Part shown: one piece after another, positions 35,325-47,926 of the stretch
Layout: each line of letters opens with the position of its first letter
Position numbering within the stretch: the stretch's first letter is position 1
From: Maratus speciosus
Taxonomy: Eukaryota > Arthropoda > Arachnida > Araneae > Salticidae
Direction: 5' to 3'
Length of the DNA: 64,000 nucleotides
NCBI GenBank assembly: GCA_963932465.1
Contig: OZ010790.1
Coordinates: 97,184,363 to 97,248,362 of the forward strand
Translations under genes and position numbers: made by a program
Notes under the pieces: model-generated
What the model was told of the DNA's origin: nothing
Seen by the model: only the letters and a program-made list of their open reading frames with translations
Databases searched by the model: none

Positions 35325-37305
35325 TATACGTATGCGTACAATATTTCTCTGCGTCACACACAGGAGAAATTTCCTAAAATGTTGGCCAAAACCCGAAAAT
35401 AAAACTGCAAGTTCAAAAAGTTCTCGGATTAGTGGTTACTTTTAGAGCTCTACAGTCTGTCTCAAAAGTTTAAGCACAAATAAGAAGCGTCGTTTGTTAA
35501 ATAACGGTAAAAAATTAACCTTAAAGACAATATTTATTTATTAGATTTTCTAAAGTCTTTTAAATAAATAATGTTGAAATGAATAGATACTGACATTACC
35601 ATGACTTTAATAAAAACTCTTAAAAAGCCGTAAATATACAGTATCTCAAAAGTTTATGCACAATTTTTTTACCCTATATATATAAAATCCTAATGAAACG
35701 AATTTATGAAACCAATTTGTAAAACGATTTTATGAAACGACTGATTAAACGACTGATTTTGTTTCACAGCTATTTCTCCTAAAATATGTAATGTTTGGTG
35801 ATGATCTTAACACCAATTATTCGTATTGATCCACAGGTGTCAAAAGTAGTATTAGAATTTAAAAATTTGAATTAGTTTTCGAGCTATTATTTTTTTTTTC
35901 TAATTTTAATGACATTTGTTTAATGATGGCAACTCAATGACTCCATTTTTGTAGAAAAAAAGGGAGAAAATGAAAAAAGTAGGGATAACTGGATTTCTTC
36001 TTTTTCGTCATTTTCAAATTGAAATTGAAATTATTTTTTATTTCAATCGATTGTGAAGACAATATTGTGATTAAATTATGTTTCTCAAGAAAATTTGAAA
36101 AAATAAAAACTTTGTTGCACATTTCGATCGTCAGAAATCAGTTTATTTCATAAACCAAAAATCGTCTGTCATTTTCAACTCTGACATAAATTTCAAGAAC
36201 GTAAAAACTCGTTTTTGTGGGGGGAAAGGGCAAACGAAAAGGCTTATTAGAATTACTTTTTGTCGTCAGTTTGAAATCGGAATTTGAAAGTGAAATTATT
36301 AAAAACAGAATTTTTTTTAAATGAGAGTTAAAGTCTGTTGTTATCACGTGATAAAAACAGAAAAATGCGTCAAAATATTCACACATACATATTGAAAAAA
36401 CACGAAAACTTTAAAATAATAAAATTGTTACACGCGAAACGCATTTAAAAGTGATAATTACGTCCTATGTAAAATGCCCAAATATTAAATATTGTCATAT
36501 TTAAAGTGCCTAAAATAATTAAATTATTACGTGTGAAAAACTTTTAATGATGAATATTAGGTCACATTTAAAAAACTCAAATAATAATATTCCCAAACAC
36601 TTTTAAATTAAATAATATATGTATCCGTGAATCTTAAAAGAGAAAAAAAAATTATAAATAAATTATTACATGAGTAATGCATTTAATAATGAAAATTTCG
36701 TCATATATTAAAACGATGCATTTAAAAGGATTTCCATTCCGGAGAATTTTAATGTAACGTCACATGGTATAAAAGTAGTGCTGCTAGCAACATTTACATG
36801 TGATATTATTTACTAATTTACATCTCTAGTTACTATAACTCTATACGAGTTTTTCTATCGAATCGGTCAATTTTTGCGATGTTATCGGTGGCAAAGAACA
36901 CCATGCATCCTCTATGGCTACTTCTTTAGTACAGTCATATTTCTTTGCATTTTTTTCAAATTCTGGAGATTAAGGTACCCAAAATATTCTGCAGGGGGCT
37001 CTAAGTCAGAGCATAAAGCCGACTAATCTAAAATAGAACCATTTTGTGCAGAAAGCCATTGTTTTAAAACATGCGAGTCATGGATTGAAACACTGTTTTG
37101 CTGAAATCTCCACTCAGTAATCCTTCTCCACCGTAACAGATCGCCAAACAGTAGAAAATGTTGCTCCAGTGTTTTCTGATATTTCGTTAAATTTTGCTTT
37201 CTACCAGGAAAGAATGGCAATTAAAACCAATCATCATTCAGCTGAATGTCAGACATTCAGAAAAGGGAAAACAAGTTGGAAATTGCTCGTCAAACGTGGC
37301 AAATG
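35325..37305. other. Intron with weak repeat traces
   Basis: The words TCTCAAAAGTTTAAGCACAA (near 35461) and TCTCAAAAGTTTATGCACAA (near 35643) are direct repeats about 180 bp apart. A later stretch (36420-36780) has ACGTGTGAAAA/TTTAAAAG-type words reminiscent of the Helitron interiors at 21534-26854, but with no recognisable ends. Small open frames at 35934-36386 show no domain. Confidence 0.35.
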
Positions 37306-37838
37306 AGGTGCGTTCGTACTATAGCAAATTTTATAATTATTTTTTGCACCCCATATTGTACTGAATGTATATTTTTTTGCACTTCATAAGTGCATAATCT
37401 GTAACATCATTAAAATGCACTGCAATAATTTTTTTTCCCATTCCCCGTAATGAAACGGAAAAATTTTGACTGTCCCTGTCATTAAACTATACATCCGATT
37501 TTGATAAAATTTGAAATGGCTCGACAAAATTTTGAAACAATGATATATTTAAAATTTCAGACCATTCGGAAGGCTGTAACATCATTAAAATGCACTTGCA
37601 ATAATTTGCCCCATTGGCCGTAATGGAAAGAAAAACTTTTGACTGTCCCTGTAATTAAACTATACATCCAATTTTCATAAAATTTGAAATGGCTCGACAA
37701 AATTTTGCAACAATCATATATTTAAAATTTCAGACCATTCGCTTGGGTAGTTTTTGCTCTGTTATATGCGGACAGACGGACAGACGGACTGAACGACGAC
37801 TATAGGTGCTACGTATTTATAAAATTACGAACGCACCT
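37306..37838 (-). mobile_element. GTCC/GTCT microsatellite element, short copy
   Basis: Ends AGGTGCGTTCGTACTAT on the left and, reversed, AGGTGCGTTCGTAATTT on the right. It carries about two units of the 174-bp internal repeat and a GGACAGAC microsatellite near 37770-37790. Outside the left end is the same flank, CGTCAAACGTGGCAAATG, as in the two copies at 40539 and 41571, so this flank is probably part of a larger unit. Confidence 0.7.
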
Positions 37839-38003
37839 AAAAAGGTAGAAAGGAAGAAAAATGCATTTGTTGAAGTCGAAAAACTCACATAACACCTTAA
37901 ATTTGAGATTCTAACAGCTAGGAGATTCTCCCCCTATCCTGTCTCAAAAAAATCATTCTGGACATTTGAAATATGAAGGAAGTTTCCTAAAGGTAGTGAT
38001 ATA

Positions 38004-39913
38004 CAGGGTGTCCGGTCTCAACGGTGTCCAATGGCTAATTCCTAAACCGTTAGTGATAGACATATAGTTCCAATTGCAAAAATGTTTTAAATCAGGTAAA
38101 GAAATATTTTAAAAGTGATTTGGGTCAATAAAAACATTTCTTAAAAAATTACGAAATTTAAATTTTTATACGGTCCTCCGGTCCTATAAGTTATATTTAG
38201 TAAAATTTTCCTTTTACACTGACAAGTAATACACAAAAAGTCCCGTTATTCTACGATTTAAATTGACCGAGTAACAGCTGTTTAAAGTTGGAGCATATTT
38301 TTTGCTGCAAATTGGGGGTCATTCACAAATTTAGTCGAAATATAATTTCGTCAGATATATTTAAAAATATTTGAGAGCAAAATTAACATTGCAATATAAA
38401 TTTGAAATCTTTAATCCTTCTGACATATTAATGCAAAATATACAATCTGTAATAAACATTTAAGAAGAAAGAAAAAACAGAATTTTTATTAAATAAAATT
38501 ATGCTAAAAACAGCCTCAATTCTTTACAAAACGATACGTATTTTAAAATATTATTAGATTGCACTAGCCTGCAAAAGTTAGGTTATGTCATGTTTTTTAG
38601 CTTTTGATAATTGATTCTTATATATTCTGTACCGCTGAATCCGAAATTGGAATTCATTTTTAACTATCACATCAGGATTTTTCGCAAATTGCAAATTTCA
38701 AAGTTAAAATGCAATCTCCTCCCCCCATCTCATCGGACCACTCAGCTGTTTAGTTGTACGAATCCCGGGATAAGCAAAAATATCGAATAGATTATTGAAT
38801 AAAATAAAATAAAATAAAAAATGTTTTACATATATTTTATAGTATGAGATTTTCGCTATATTTTAACTTACACATTTGCGATTTGTAAAAAAATTCTAAC
38901 GTGATGGTTAAAAATGAAGGTAATTTTCAGATTCAGTTATAAAAAGTACGTAAAAATCAATTATTAAAAGTTAAAAAACACAACGATCTCCTCTACTTTA
39001 CAGTATTCTATTTTTGTTATTCTTTAAATCGGACAATTTATGATTTGCGAAATATCCTGACATGATGGTTAAAATTAAGGTAATTTTTGGATTCAGTGCT
39101 AAAAAATACATAAAAGTTAAAAAAACCCAACAATCGCAGTCTTGTATTATCTAATCTAAAACTGTTTCTTAAACTTCTTGGCGGTAATCTATCCGAAATT
39201 TTTTGTGCTATCATGTAAAATGAGTATAAATGGTAACCAACGAAAATCATAATACTATTAGATTGTTATCGGATTTGCGCCAGTAATGTAATCTCGATCG
39301 GATATTTAAAAGTGGGTTAAAGTTCGAGTACAAATTTTAAACTGGAAAAACCTACATACGATCGTTGAAGTAACATAAAAATTTATAAAAATAACATAAT
39401 TTTTGTTAAAAGAAATCATAAAAGAAACAGTCTCAAATCCTTACAAAATAAAACATATGTTATTTTAGCCAATTTGAAACTTAATCGTAATGCTTGTACG
39501 ATTTTTTTCAAAGCGCAGATACACATGAAATAAGATCTTCGAATACTTTAAGCATTTGGTATATGACCCCTCCAAGCCAAGCCGAACTCATTTGTTTTCT
39601 GAACAGAAAAGTGGCATAAGTCATGCATTTTTAAAGTTTCATAATTCGCTCAATTTTAGTGGTATATGAATGGGACTTTTTTTGTCTTATTTGTCAGTGT
39701 AATAGGAAAAATTTATTAAATATAATTTACAGGACCGGGGGACCGTATAAAAATTTAAATTTCGTAATTTTTTAAGAAATGTTTTTATTGACCCAAATCG
39801 CTTTTAAAATATTTCTTTACCTGATTTAAAACATTTTTGTAATTGAAACTATATGTCTATAACTAACGGTTTAGGAATTAGCCATTGGGACACCGTTGAG
39901 ACCGGACACCCTG
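38004..39913. mobile_element. TIR element with CAGGGTGTCCGGTCTCAACGG ends
   Basis: The ends are inverted copies starting CAGGGTGTCCGG, and the arms (38004 to about 38270, and about 39655 to 39913) stay similar for about 260 bp. TA flanks both sides. The interior has no transposase. A TA target and a CAGGGTGTCC start fit a Tc1/mariner-type MITE. It abuts the palindrome that begins at 39913. Confidence 0.75.
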
Positions 39914-40538
39914 TATATATACACTATATGGCCATTAATGGCCGGAGACTTTCAATTTTAGACATTTTGTCGAATATTTAAAGATATACTTGTCGGATTT
40001 TCCTGGGACTTCAGGATTATGAAGAATATGTTTGACTTCATATTTATCAATGGCGTTTTGATTAGTGGAACAATTTGGGGGCACCAGCAAAAAATCACAG
40101 AAAAAGAATAATGTTTAGGGTCACCCTGTAAAATAAAATGCACAAAATGATCTATCGCTATAGCTTACGAATATGTAGTATTGTTCACTATGTGCATTCA
40201 TTTGTGTAAGGATAGCACGTGTATTCATGGAGATTTAGCATTTTTTTTTTTAAATTCAAAAAATTCTCCCCCTTTTTTTTTCTTTATCATTTAAGGTTTT
40301 CTACCAAATTTAACGCTAGTTTCTGAAAATTTCACAAAACGTAGTAGAAATAATATAGTGCAGTTAGAATGTAAATATATTAAACATCTGATGAAATATG
40401 AGCAGTTGTATGAAACATTTTTTATCTGCGCATGCGCGCACGATAACAATTATTTTCTTTCATGATTTCACAGTCAGCTAACTCTATGGAGCAACTTATA
40501 AAAACAAGTTGGAAATTGCTCGTCAAACGTGGCAAATG

Positions 40539-41422
40539 AGGTGCATTCGTACTATAACTGGTTTTAAAATTATTTTTTGCACCCCATATTGTACTGAATG
40601 TATAATTTTTTGCACTTCATAACGTGCATAGTCTGATACATCATTAAAATGCACTTCCAATAATTTTTTCGGAAAACTTTTGACTGTCCCTGTAATTAAA
40701 CTATACATCCGATTTTCCTAAAATTTGAAATAGCTCAACAAAATTTTGCAACAATTATATCTTTAAAATTTCAGACCATTCGGAAGGCTGTAGTATCATT
40801 AAAATGCACTTGCAATAATTTTTCCCATTGGCCGTAATGTAAAGAAAAACTTTTGGCTGTCCCTGTAATTAAACTATACATCCGATTTTCCTAAAATTTG
40901 AAATGGCTCGACAAAATTTTGCAACAATTATATCTTTAAAATTTCAGATCATTCGGAAGGCTCTAATACCATTAAAATCCACTTGCAATAATTTTTCCCA
41001 TTGGCCGTAATGTAAAGAAAAACTTTTGACTGTCCCTGTAATTAAACTATACGTCCGATTTTCCTAAAATTTGAAATGGCTCGACAAAATTTTGCAACAA
41101 TTATATCTTTAAAATTTTAGATCATTCGGAATGCTCTAATATCATTAAAATCCACTTGCAATAATTTTTCCCATTGGCCGTAATGTAAAGAAAAACTTTT
41201 GACTGTCCCTGTAATTAAACTATACATCCGATTTTCATAAAATTTGAAATGGCTCGACAAAATTTTGCAACAATCACATATTTGAAATTTCAGACTATTC
41301 GGTTGGGTAGTTTTTGCTCTGTTACATGCGGACAGACGGACGGACAGACGGACAGACGGACAGACGGACGGACTGAACGACGACTATAGGTGCTACGTAT
41401 TTATATAATTACGAACGCACCT
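40539..41422 (-). mobile_element. GTCC/GTCT microsatellite element, left arm copy
   Basis: Ends AGGTGCATTCGTACTAT and, reversed, AGGTGCGTTCGTAATTATA. About four internal units repeat with a 173-174 bp period (anchors near 40801, 40974 and 41147). A tetranucleotide run (GACG/GACA) lies at about 41330-41370, next to the right end. Confidence 0.8.
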
Positions 41423-41570
41423 AAAAAGGGTCAGTAATTTATGTATAAAAATTCAGAAAGTTTTCGGAGAATGAGTGAAAGGATTTTTAGTTGTTCTTTA
41501 AAAACAGCTAAATGATAAGTGGTTTTCCATAAATTGTCATTTTTTATTTTAATTTTCTTTTTTCATTTTT

Positions 41571-42446
41571 AGGTGCGTTCGTAATTATATAAATACGTAG
41601 CACCTATAGTCGTCGTTCAGTCCGTCCGTCTGTCCGTCTGTCCGTCCGTCTGTCCGCATGTAACAGAGCAAAAACTACCCAACCGAATAGTCTGAAATTT
41701 CAAATATGTGATTGTTGCAAAATTTTGTCGAGCCATTTCAAATTTTATGAAAATCGGATGTATAGTTTAATTACAGGGACAGTCAAAAGTTTTTCTTTAC
41801 ATTACGGCCAATGGGAAAAATTATTGCAAGTGGATTTTAATGATATTAGAGCCTTCCGAATGATCTGAAATTTTAAAGATATAATTGTTGGAAAATTTTG
41901 TTGAGCCATTTCAAATTTTAGGAAAATCGGACGTATAGTTTAATTACAGGGACAGTCAAAAGTTTTTCTTTACATTACGGCCAATGGGAAACATTATTGC
42001 AAGTGGATTTTAATGGTATTAGATCCTTACGAATGATCTGAAATTTTAAAGATATAATTGTTGCAAAATTTTGTCGAGCCATTTCAAATTTTAGGAAAAT
42101 CGGATGTATAGTTTAATTACAGGGACAGCCAAAAGTTTTTCTTTACATTACAGCCAATGGGAAAAATTATTGCAAGTGCATTTTAATGATATTACAGCCT
42201 TCCGAATGGTTTGAAATTTTAAAGATATAATTGTTGCAAAATTTTGTTGAGCTATTTCAAATTTTAGGAAAATCGGATGTATAGTTTAATTACAGGGACA
42301 GTCAAAAGTGTTCCGAAAAAATTATTGGAAGTGCATTTTAATGATGTATCAGACTATGCACGTTATGAAGTGCAAAAAATTATACATTCAGTACAATATG
42401 GGGTGCAAAAAATAATTTTAAAACTAGTTATAGTACGAACGCACCT
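41571..42446 (+). mobile_element. GTCC/GTCT microsatellite element, right arm copy
   Basis: Mirror copy of 40539-41422, starting AGGTGCGTTCGTAATTATA and ending ATAGTACGAACGCACCT. The same internal units are present and the GTCC/GTCT run lies at about 41620-41660. Its open frame at 42277-42462 is the mirror of the one at 40523-40708, so both are repeat by-products and not genes. Confidence 0.8.
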
Positions 42447-43464
42447 CATTTGCCACGTTTGACGAGCAATTTCCAACTTGTTTATTGATGCTTTAGTTTT
42501 CTTTGGAAAACCACCAGAACGAACCTAATCCAAGATAAAAGGAAATATCAAAATCTATACGTTTCTTCTAAACCTACTCGTTGACATTCATTAAAAACAA
42601 ACACCTTTGCTGATAGCCAGTTAATAAAAAATGACAGTTTGTGGCAAATCCCTTATCATTCAGCAGCTTTTAGAAAGCAACTAAAAATTGGCTCACCCTA
42701 TTGCCGATATCTTGCTGAATTTTCACGATATTTGACTGGCTTTTTTTTATAAGTTGCTCCATAGAGTTGACTATTAAATCATAAAAAAATATTTTTTTAT
42801 CGTTCGCGCATGCGTACATAAAAAATATTTCATACAACTGCTCATATCTTATCAAATATTTAATATATTTGCATTCCAATTGCACTATATTATTTCTACT
42901 ACAGTTTGTCAAATTTTTAAAAACAGACGTTAAATTTGGTAGAAAACCCTGCATGATATAAGTGAAAAACATGCCAGAATTTTTTGAACTGTTTAAAAAA
43001 CCGATATATCTTCATGAATGTGCGTGCTATTCTTACACAAGTGAATACACATTATTGTACAATATCCACATTTTCGTAATCTATAGCAATAGATCATTTC
43101 ATACATTTTATTTAACAGGGTGACCCTAAATATTATTATTTTCTGTGAGTTTTTGCTGGCCACCAAATTGTCTTGCTGATCAAATCGCCGGCGCCGTTGA
43201 CAAATATGAAGTCAAGCATATTCTTCATAATCCTCAAGTTCAAGATCCAGGAAAATTCGACATCTTTAAATATTGGACAAAATGTCTAAAATTGAAAGTG
43301 CCCGGTAATAAATGACCATATAGTGTATATAATCCAGGATTCCCCCCCAAAATTTCTCAAGGAGGAAGCCACGTCCTCTTCGCTGGCCTGTCATTCGACA
43401 GCTTACTAATAAATACATTCATACTAATTGTTTAATTTTAAACGTGTTGTATCATTGTTCATAC

Positions 43465-43714
43465 CTTCAACTTCAACAAGAGCACTTAGAGGACCATTTA
43501 TGAACAACTGACTAGTTCCCAAACGATTATCACGACGATTAATGGATGTAGCTACAGCATGTTCCACGTGATGTCTGAGCGATCCTCGCACCTCTGTTTC
43601 GTCCAAATGGACAGTACTGTTAATCACCATTCGGTTGGCAATTGAATAAATCCTGTTGACGGCTGAACCTCGGAAAGCATCCGCAAGAGGGCTGTATGTG
43701 AATATCGATGACAT
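43465..43714 (-). CDS. Exon encoding most of the SEA domain
   Basis: Starts right after TTTTTTTTCAG (minus strand) with ATG TCA TCG in phase 0 and ends in GAAG at donor GTATGA (43464). It encodes 83 codons, from MSSIFTYSPLADAFRGSAVN to GPLSALVEVE. Joined to the exon at 52996-53117 it makes a complete SEA domain: a first strand (LLTLKV), helices with the EYQRL..EASHAM segment, a second strand around NRMVINSTVHL, and closing helix and strand. SEA domains sit next to O-glycosylated stems and EGF modules in membrane mucins and matrix proteoglycans. The G-S-V-V-V self-cleavage motif is absent (the position reads ANRMVIN), so autoproteolysis is unlikely. The phase 0 start with ATG is coincidental, not a translation start. 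Confidence 0.87.
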
Positions 43715-43763
43715 CTGAAAAAAAAGTGTAAAAATAAGTACTTTAAAAAAATCTGATGCAATT

Positions 43764-43767
<4 letters not shown>

Positions 43768-43797
<30 letters not shown>
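43768..43797 (+). repeat. Poly-A run
   Basis: About 30 A in a row, some 55 bp upstream of the SEA exon's acceptor (minus-strand poly-T). It may extend the pyrimidine tract of that acceptor. Confidence 0.8.
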
Positions 43798-43799
<2 letters not shown>

Positions 43800-45269
43800 A
43801 GGAAAGTAAACAAGTCTTTCCGGCTCAGTCAAAATAATAGATTGGTTTCTTTCTTTGTTGTATTTTTAGATACATACATGAGATTTAATACAAAATAAAC
43901 AAAATAAACTCACTCCTTGTAAGTTCGCTACTTTCTCGAGAAAGATAATTTGTGGAAAAATTGTAAATGTGGCTTACCAAATTAATTGAATAGAAATGAG
44001 GCAATTACAAGAAAATGTTTAAAATTTTATGAAAGCATTGTTTAAAAATTATCCATGGGTAGTAATATAACCTAAATCATTCAATGAATGCCATCGAAAA
44101 CATTTGTGTCTCCCTGTAAAGGAACTATAAGAGCAACATACTTGATTAACAAATTCATCTAATATGCATCCAAGATTAATAAACTACCCCTATTAGATTC
44201 GAATAGGTTCAATATTTTGGATGTTAGGGACGTTATCGTGACAACAAATTTTGCATGTTTCTTGCTTTTAAATGTCCATGTAAAACAGTGGTTCCCAATG
44301 TAGGGCGTATACGAGTCAATTTTATTTTTGAGGGAGAATGGCGTGCAATAAAAGATTTGTTATTAATCCATTCCCTTTCTGTTTATTTTTTTTCTTTTAT
44401 GGAAAAGGATGCTGTAGACTAAAAATAAAATGTATGTAGTTTTCTAATATAAAATGAAAAAATAATTTAATCCATTTTCAAAAAAATTCCCTATAAAATT
44501 TCAAAATACAACTCTAACTATAATAAATGTATGCAACAAATGTATGTAATGTTTTTATGATAGTTTAACACCTTTACCTTTAAATTTATACTTTTTTAAT
44601 TTTTTTCTGTTTGATTATCATTGCATTTTAGAACTTTTGTATAACTTTTTTGAATGATATTGGTTGGATGAAACTAGTGATGGGCGATGTCGATATTTGT
44701 TATCGATTTAATCGATACTAACGCCAATTCGATTATATTGATATTATCAATTTTTTAGCAATGTCTATAATCAATAAATTTGTTATTCTTAACCAACATC
44801 AGATCCGATTTTATGAAGAATTGCCATAAAAAATTTAAGGTTAGTTTTGCTGTTAGATTACTTTTCCTGTAACATGACAAATTTTGCATTAACACATGAA
44901 ACCTGTACTTTTATTTTTTCTGTAGTATGACATATTAAGAAACTTTTAAACATGAAACTATTTAAGGCTATATCTAAAACAAACAGTCTTAAACACATTC
45001 AATCTAAACAATATTTCAAATATCTAAAGGAGGTATTACCAACCTTATAAAAATAATAAATATCCAAATGGACATCACAAAATAAAATGTGTGTGCAGCT
45101 AATTTTTTATAGCTCTCGCGCAGGCTCATACTCAATATATAAATATACATTATGACATTTTAAAATTTTAAAATCAGTTTATGCACAAAAATTTCGATCG
45201 TGATTTTCGAGATGCTTTGCTAGGGCATATCAAAGGGTAAAAGGTTAGAAACCAATGCTGTAAACGATC
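43798..45269. other. Intron with two solo transposon-like ends
   Basis: CAGTGGTTCCCAATGTAGG near 44287 looks like a hAT left end, and GTGATGGGCGATGTCGATAT near 44673 looks like another hAT-type MITE end with ATCGAT-rich text. I found no matching right ends. Near 44100-44270 is one diverged unit of the repeat at 45270. Confidence 0.4.
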
Positions 45270-45695
45270 TGTAAAAGCAACATACTTGATTAATGAACCC
45301 ATCTAAAGTACTTACAAGATCAATACACTGCCCCAATTTCGAATTGGCTCAGCATTTTGGACGTTACTGTGATGACAAATTTTGTGTGTGTTTTTTATTC
45401 CTGATTTTATGTGTACCCTGTAAACAAACTTTAAGAGCTACATATTGGTTAACGAACTTATCCAAGATACTGGCAAGATCAATACACTGTCTCAGTTAGA
45501 TTGGACGTTAGCGTGATGGCAAACGTTGCATTTTATTTTTCTTTCGCGTGTCCCTGTAAACAAGAGTATAAGAGCTACATACTTATTTAACGAATTCATT
45601 CACGGTACTAACAAGATCAATAGATTGTCCCAATTAACTTCAAATTAGGTCAGCATTTCGCATTTCGGATGTCGTCGTGATGAGAAGATTTCCAT
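45270..45695. repeat. Degenerate tandem repeat, units about 140-160 bp
   Basis: Three units anchored by AAGAGCTACATA-like words at about 45273, 45432 and 45570, each followed by CAAGATCAATA and by GGACGTTA..GTGATG. Another unit is at 44125-44265. Units are strongly diverged. Confidence 0.65.
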
Positions 45696-45703
45696 TGTAT
45701 ATA

Positions 45704-46234
45704 CAGGGTGTTTCACTACCAGACCGACAAACTTGCAGGAGGTGTAGGAAGCACAAAGACGATTCGAAATCATATAGCAATGCAGGGTCAGAAATGCAAT
45801 CCTAACGAGTTAGAGGGGATGTTAGGGTCTGAATCTTAGTGATAGCAAATTAACATTTAAAGACCCTTGTTCTTACCATCTACGGTTTTGCACGTTTGAA
45901 GTAGTAGGGGCGTTTTGAAATGGGGCATCTTCGTAGCTACCGCAAACGTTCGAAACACGCCCGACGTATTTCAAAACATTTGAGATTCTAGGTTACGAAT
46001 GTTTCCTTTACGCATTACCTTTAAACATCAGACAATTTCATTATCAGGAAAGTCAGGACTTATTTTAAGCTTATGGTCTTTAAATATCAATTTCTATCCT
46101 ATGATTCAGTACCTAGCAACCCTACCTATCTGTTAGGCTTGCATTTCCAACCCTACATTACTTTGTGATTCCGAGTCGTCTCTGTGCCCCCTACACCTCC
46201 TGCAAGTTTGTTGGTGTGGTAGAGAAACACCCTG
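45704..46234. mobile_element. TIR element with CAGGGTGTTTC ends
   Basis: Left end CAGGGTGTTTCACTACCAG; right end, reversed, CAGGGTGTTTCTCTACCAC. Inverted matching continues for more than 100 bp (CTTGCAGGAGGTGTAG). TA flanks both ends. 531 bp, no ORF: a Tc1/mariner-type MITE. Confidence 0.78.
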
Positions 46235-46379
46235 TAGATATAACATACCATATTAATTTGCGCCTCCGCGCAATTCACGTACCCGTGCTTTTGAAAAAAA
46301 ATTGAATCCCCCCCCCCCCCCGAAAAAAAAAGATTCGTGTAATTTTCGCATCTACTACTTTTGAAAGAAAATGTAGGTT

Positions 46380-46381
<2 letters not shown>

Positions 46382-46412
<31 letters not shown>
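46382..46412. repeat. TA microsatellite
   Basis: A run of TA dinucleotides, preceded by a C run near 46309-46321. Confidence 0.85.
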
Positions 46413-46413
<1 letters not shown>

Positions 46414-46914
46414 AAGCGTAATATTCAGACTAAGCATCAATGAGAAAGTCTGAAGCCATGAAACAGGATTCTAAAGCACTCTAGCTGCATATATCCTAGC
46501 AATTTTGATTTCATAATCAGATTTAAAGTTAATTTTGAGTTTAGTTCGAGTAGTGTATTATTAGTATCGTCGTATTACTAGTGTCTCCAAAGAAGCATAT
46601 TCCGTTCTTTGTGTTTGTTCCTGCGACTTTCGACCTGCTCCAAGTGGGCATGTTATTTTATGGCCAATAATGCTGCATCGCTTGATATATTAGTATTTTT
46701 TGTCGAAAATGAATCAGTATAAGTTATTAAGTCATATTATTCGTGCTGTGAAATTATAATGGATAGAAAAGCAGTTTTAGAGCAGACTTTAAATTGAGAG
46801 AAGTCCATTTTGCAGAAAAATATAACAGAATTTTTAAACTCTACTAATGCTCTCCCGCTAACGTAGTTTATTCTTCTTATTATTACTATTATTACCATTA
46901 CTATTAGCCTAGAA

Positions 46915-47654
46915 CAGGGACGGAGAACCTTACATCCACGTGCCAAATTTTTTCCAAAAACGTATTTTACGTGATCATGACGTGCCAACAATAAAAAATT
47001 TTAATAGATCCAGTAATAATGAATTAAAATTACTTAAAATTTTGTTTTCGATATTAAACAACTATGGGTAATATTTGATTTTATACTTTAGAAATTTATT
47101 TTTAAAATATTATTTTCGTTGTCTCATCTTAGATGCCAAATAATTTATAGCAGATTCGTGCGTAGTTATTTTTACGCGAATGCAAGTTGAATTGTACTCA
47201 TTTGACAAGATGTTTTTACTTGAATTTTTTATATTATTTGTACCCGAAAAGAATGCTTCGCAGAAAAACTTGTTAAAATAGAAAGCGCCAGAATCTACAG
47301 CTTTTAGTGTCTGGAATTGCATTCAAATTCTTACAATTTTACCATCGGTATTTTTGCTTAAAAATGTCTTTTAATCTTTCTTTTGCGATTCCCTCTTAAT
47401 TCTCCCTTATTCTGAAATTTTGTGAGCCAATATTGAGCTAGATTGGGATACATTAAGTTATATTTCAGTATTTGTATGACAATGAAAATCAGCCAAACTA
47501 ATCGAATTCAGATAAACAGAGGCAACATCTAGATTAAGTAATGCATTTTGTGAAATTCTACTATATTTTGATGTAGAACCTGAATCTATACCGTGCCAAA
47601 AATAATCTGCAGTGTGCCACTTATGACACGCATGCCATAGATTCGCCGTCCCTG
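46915..47654 (-). mobile_element. hAT transposon remnant
   Basis: Ends CAGGGACGGAGAACC and, reversed, CAGGGACGGCGAATC, followed by CACGTGCC- and GGCATGCG-type words as in the MITE at 22359. Flanking 8-mers GCCTAGAA and GACTACAA agree at six of eight positions. 740 bp. A transposase C-terminus lies inside on the minus strand. Confidence 0.75.
47110..47322 (-). pseudogene. hAT transposase C-terminal fragment
   Basis: 70 codons on the minus strand. A piece reading FFSGTNNIKNSSKNILSNEY, followed by NSTCIRVKITTHESAINYLA, resembles the hAT C-terminal dimerisation region in which a short N-x-K-x-x-x-R/S motif is followed by an L/I-rich helix. The RNase H-like catalytic core and the zinc finger are absent. 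It lies wholly within the hAT remnant 46915-47654. Assignment is from pattern memory. Confidence 0.5.
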
Positions 47655-47926
47655 GACTACAATACACCTGAAAACTAAAAGAAGATTGTGTTCACCTTGT
47701 TTAAAAATGTCATTTAAATAACTGCTACAACTCAAATTTTTTTAACATTAATTTTTTTTATGTTATAATTACCTTAAGAAGAATCATTTCTTTAATTACT
47801 GAGAGATTTTCTCCGAGGAAATTTAATATCAATAAATACTTTTAAAAAATCGTAATTTTTGCACCCTTTACTGTTAGCATTGAAGAAAGGATAAACAAAA
47901 GTGGGCGAAATACCCGAGTAAATGCA

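Larger units (their letters stand above)
39913..43331. repeat. Large palindrome, arms about 1.5-1.7 kb
   Basis: The outer ends TATATACACTATATGGCC (left) and its reverse complement version (right, ending 43331) are followed by matching words on opposite strands: GACATTTTGTCGAATATTTA, AGGGTCACCCTGT, GCACAAAATGATCTATCGC and CAAGTTGGAAATTGCTCG. Each arm contains one GTCC/GTCT element (40539-41422 and 41571-42446). The spacer between arms is about 150 bp. The right arm has an extra segment at about 42485-42690. No gene lies within it. It could form a giant cruciform. Confidence 0.8.

Noticed and set aside
40523..40708. 61-codon frame, with a near-identical frame at 42277-42462
   Set aside because: The two are mirror copies within the palindrome arms and consist of repeat sequence, so not genes.
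46282..46330. C run (about 46309-46321), and another near 61202, as possible G-quadruplex sites
   Set aside because: Single uninterrupted homopolymers in intron; no evidence of function beyond low complexity.
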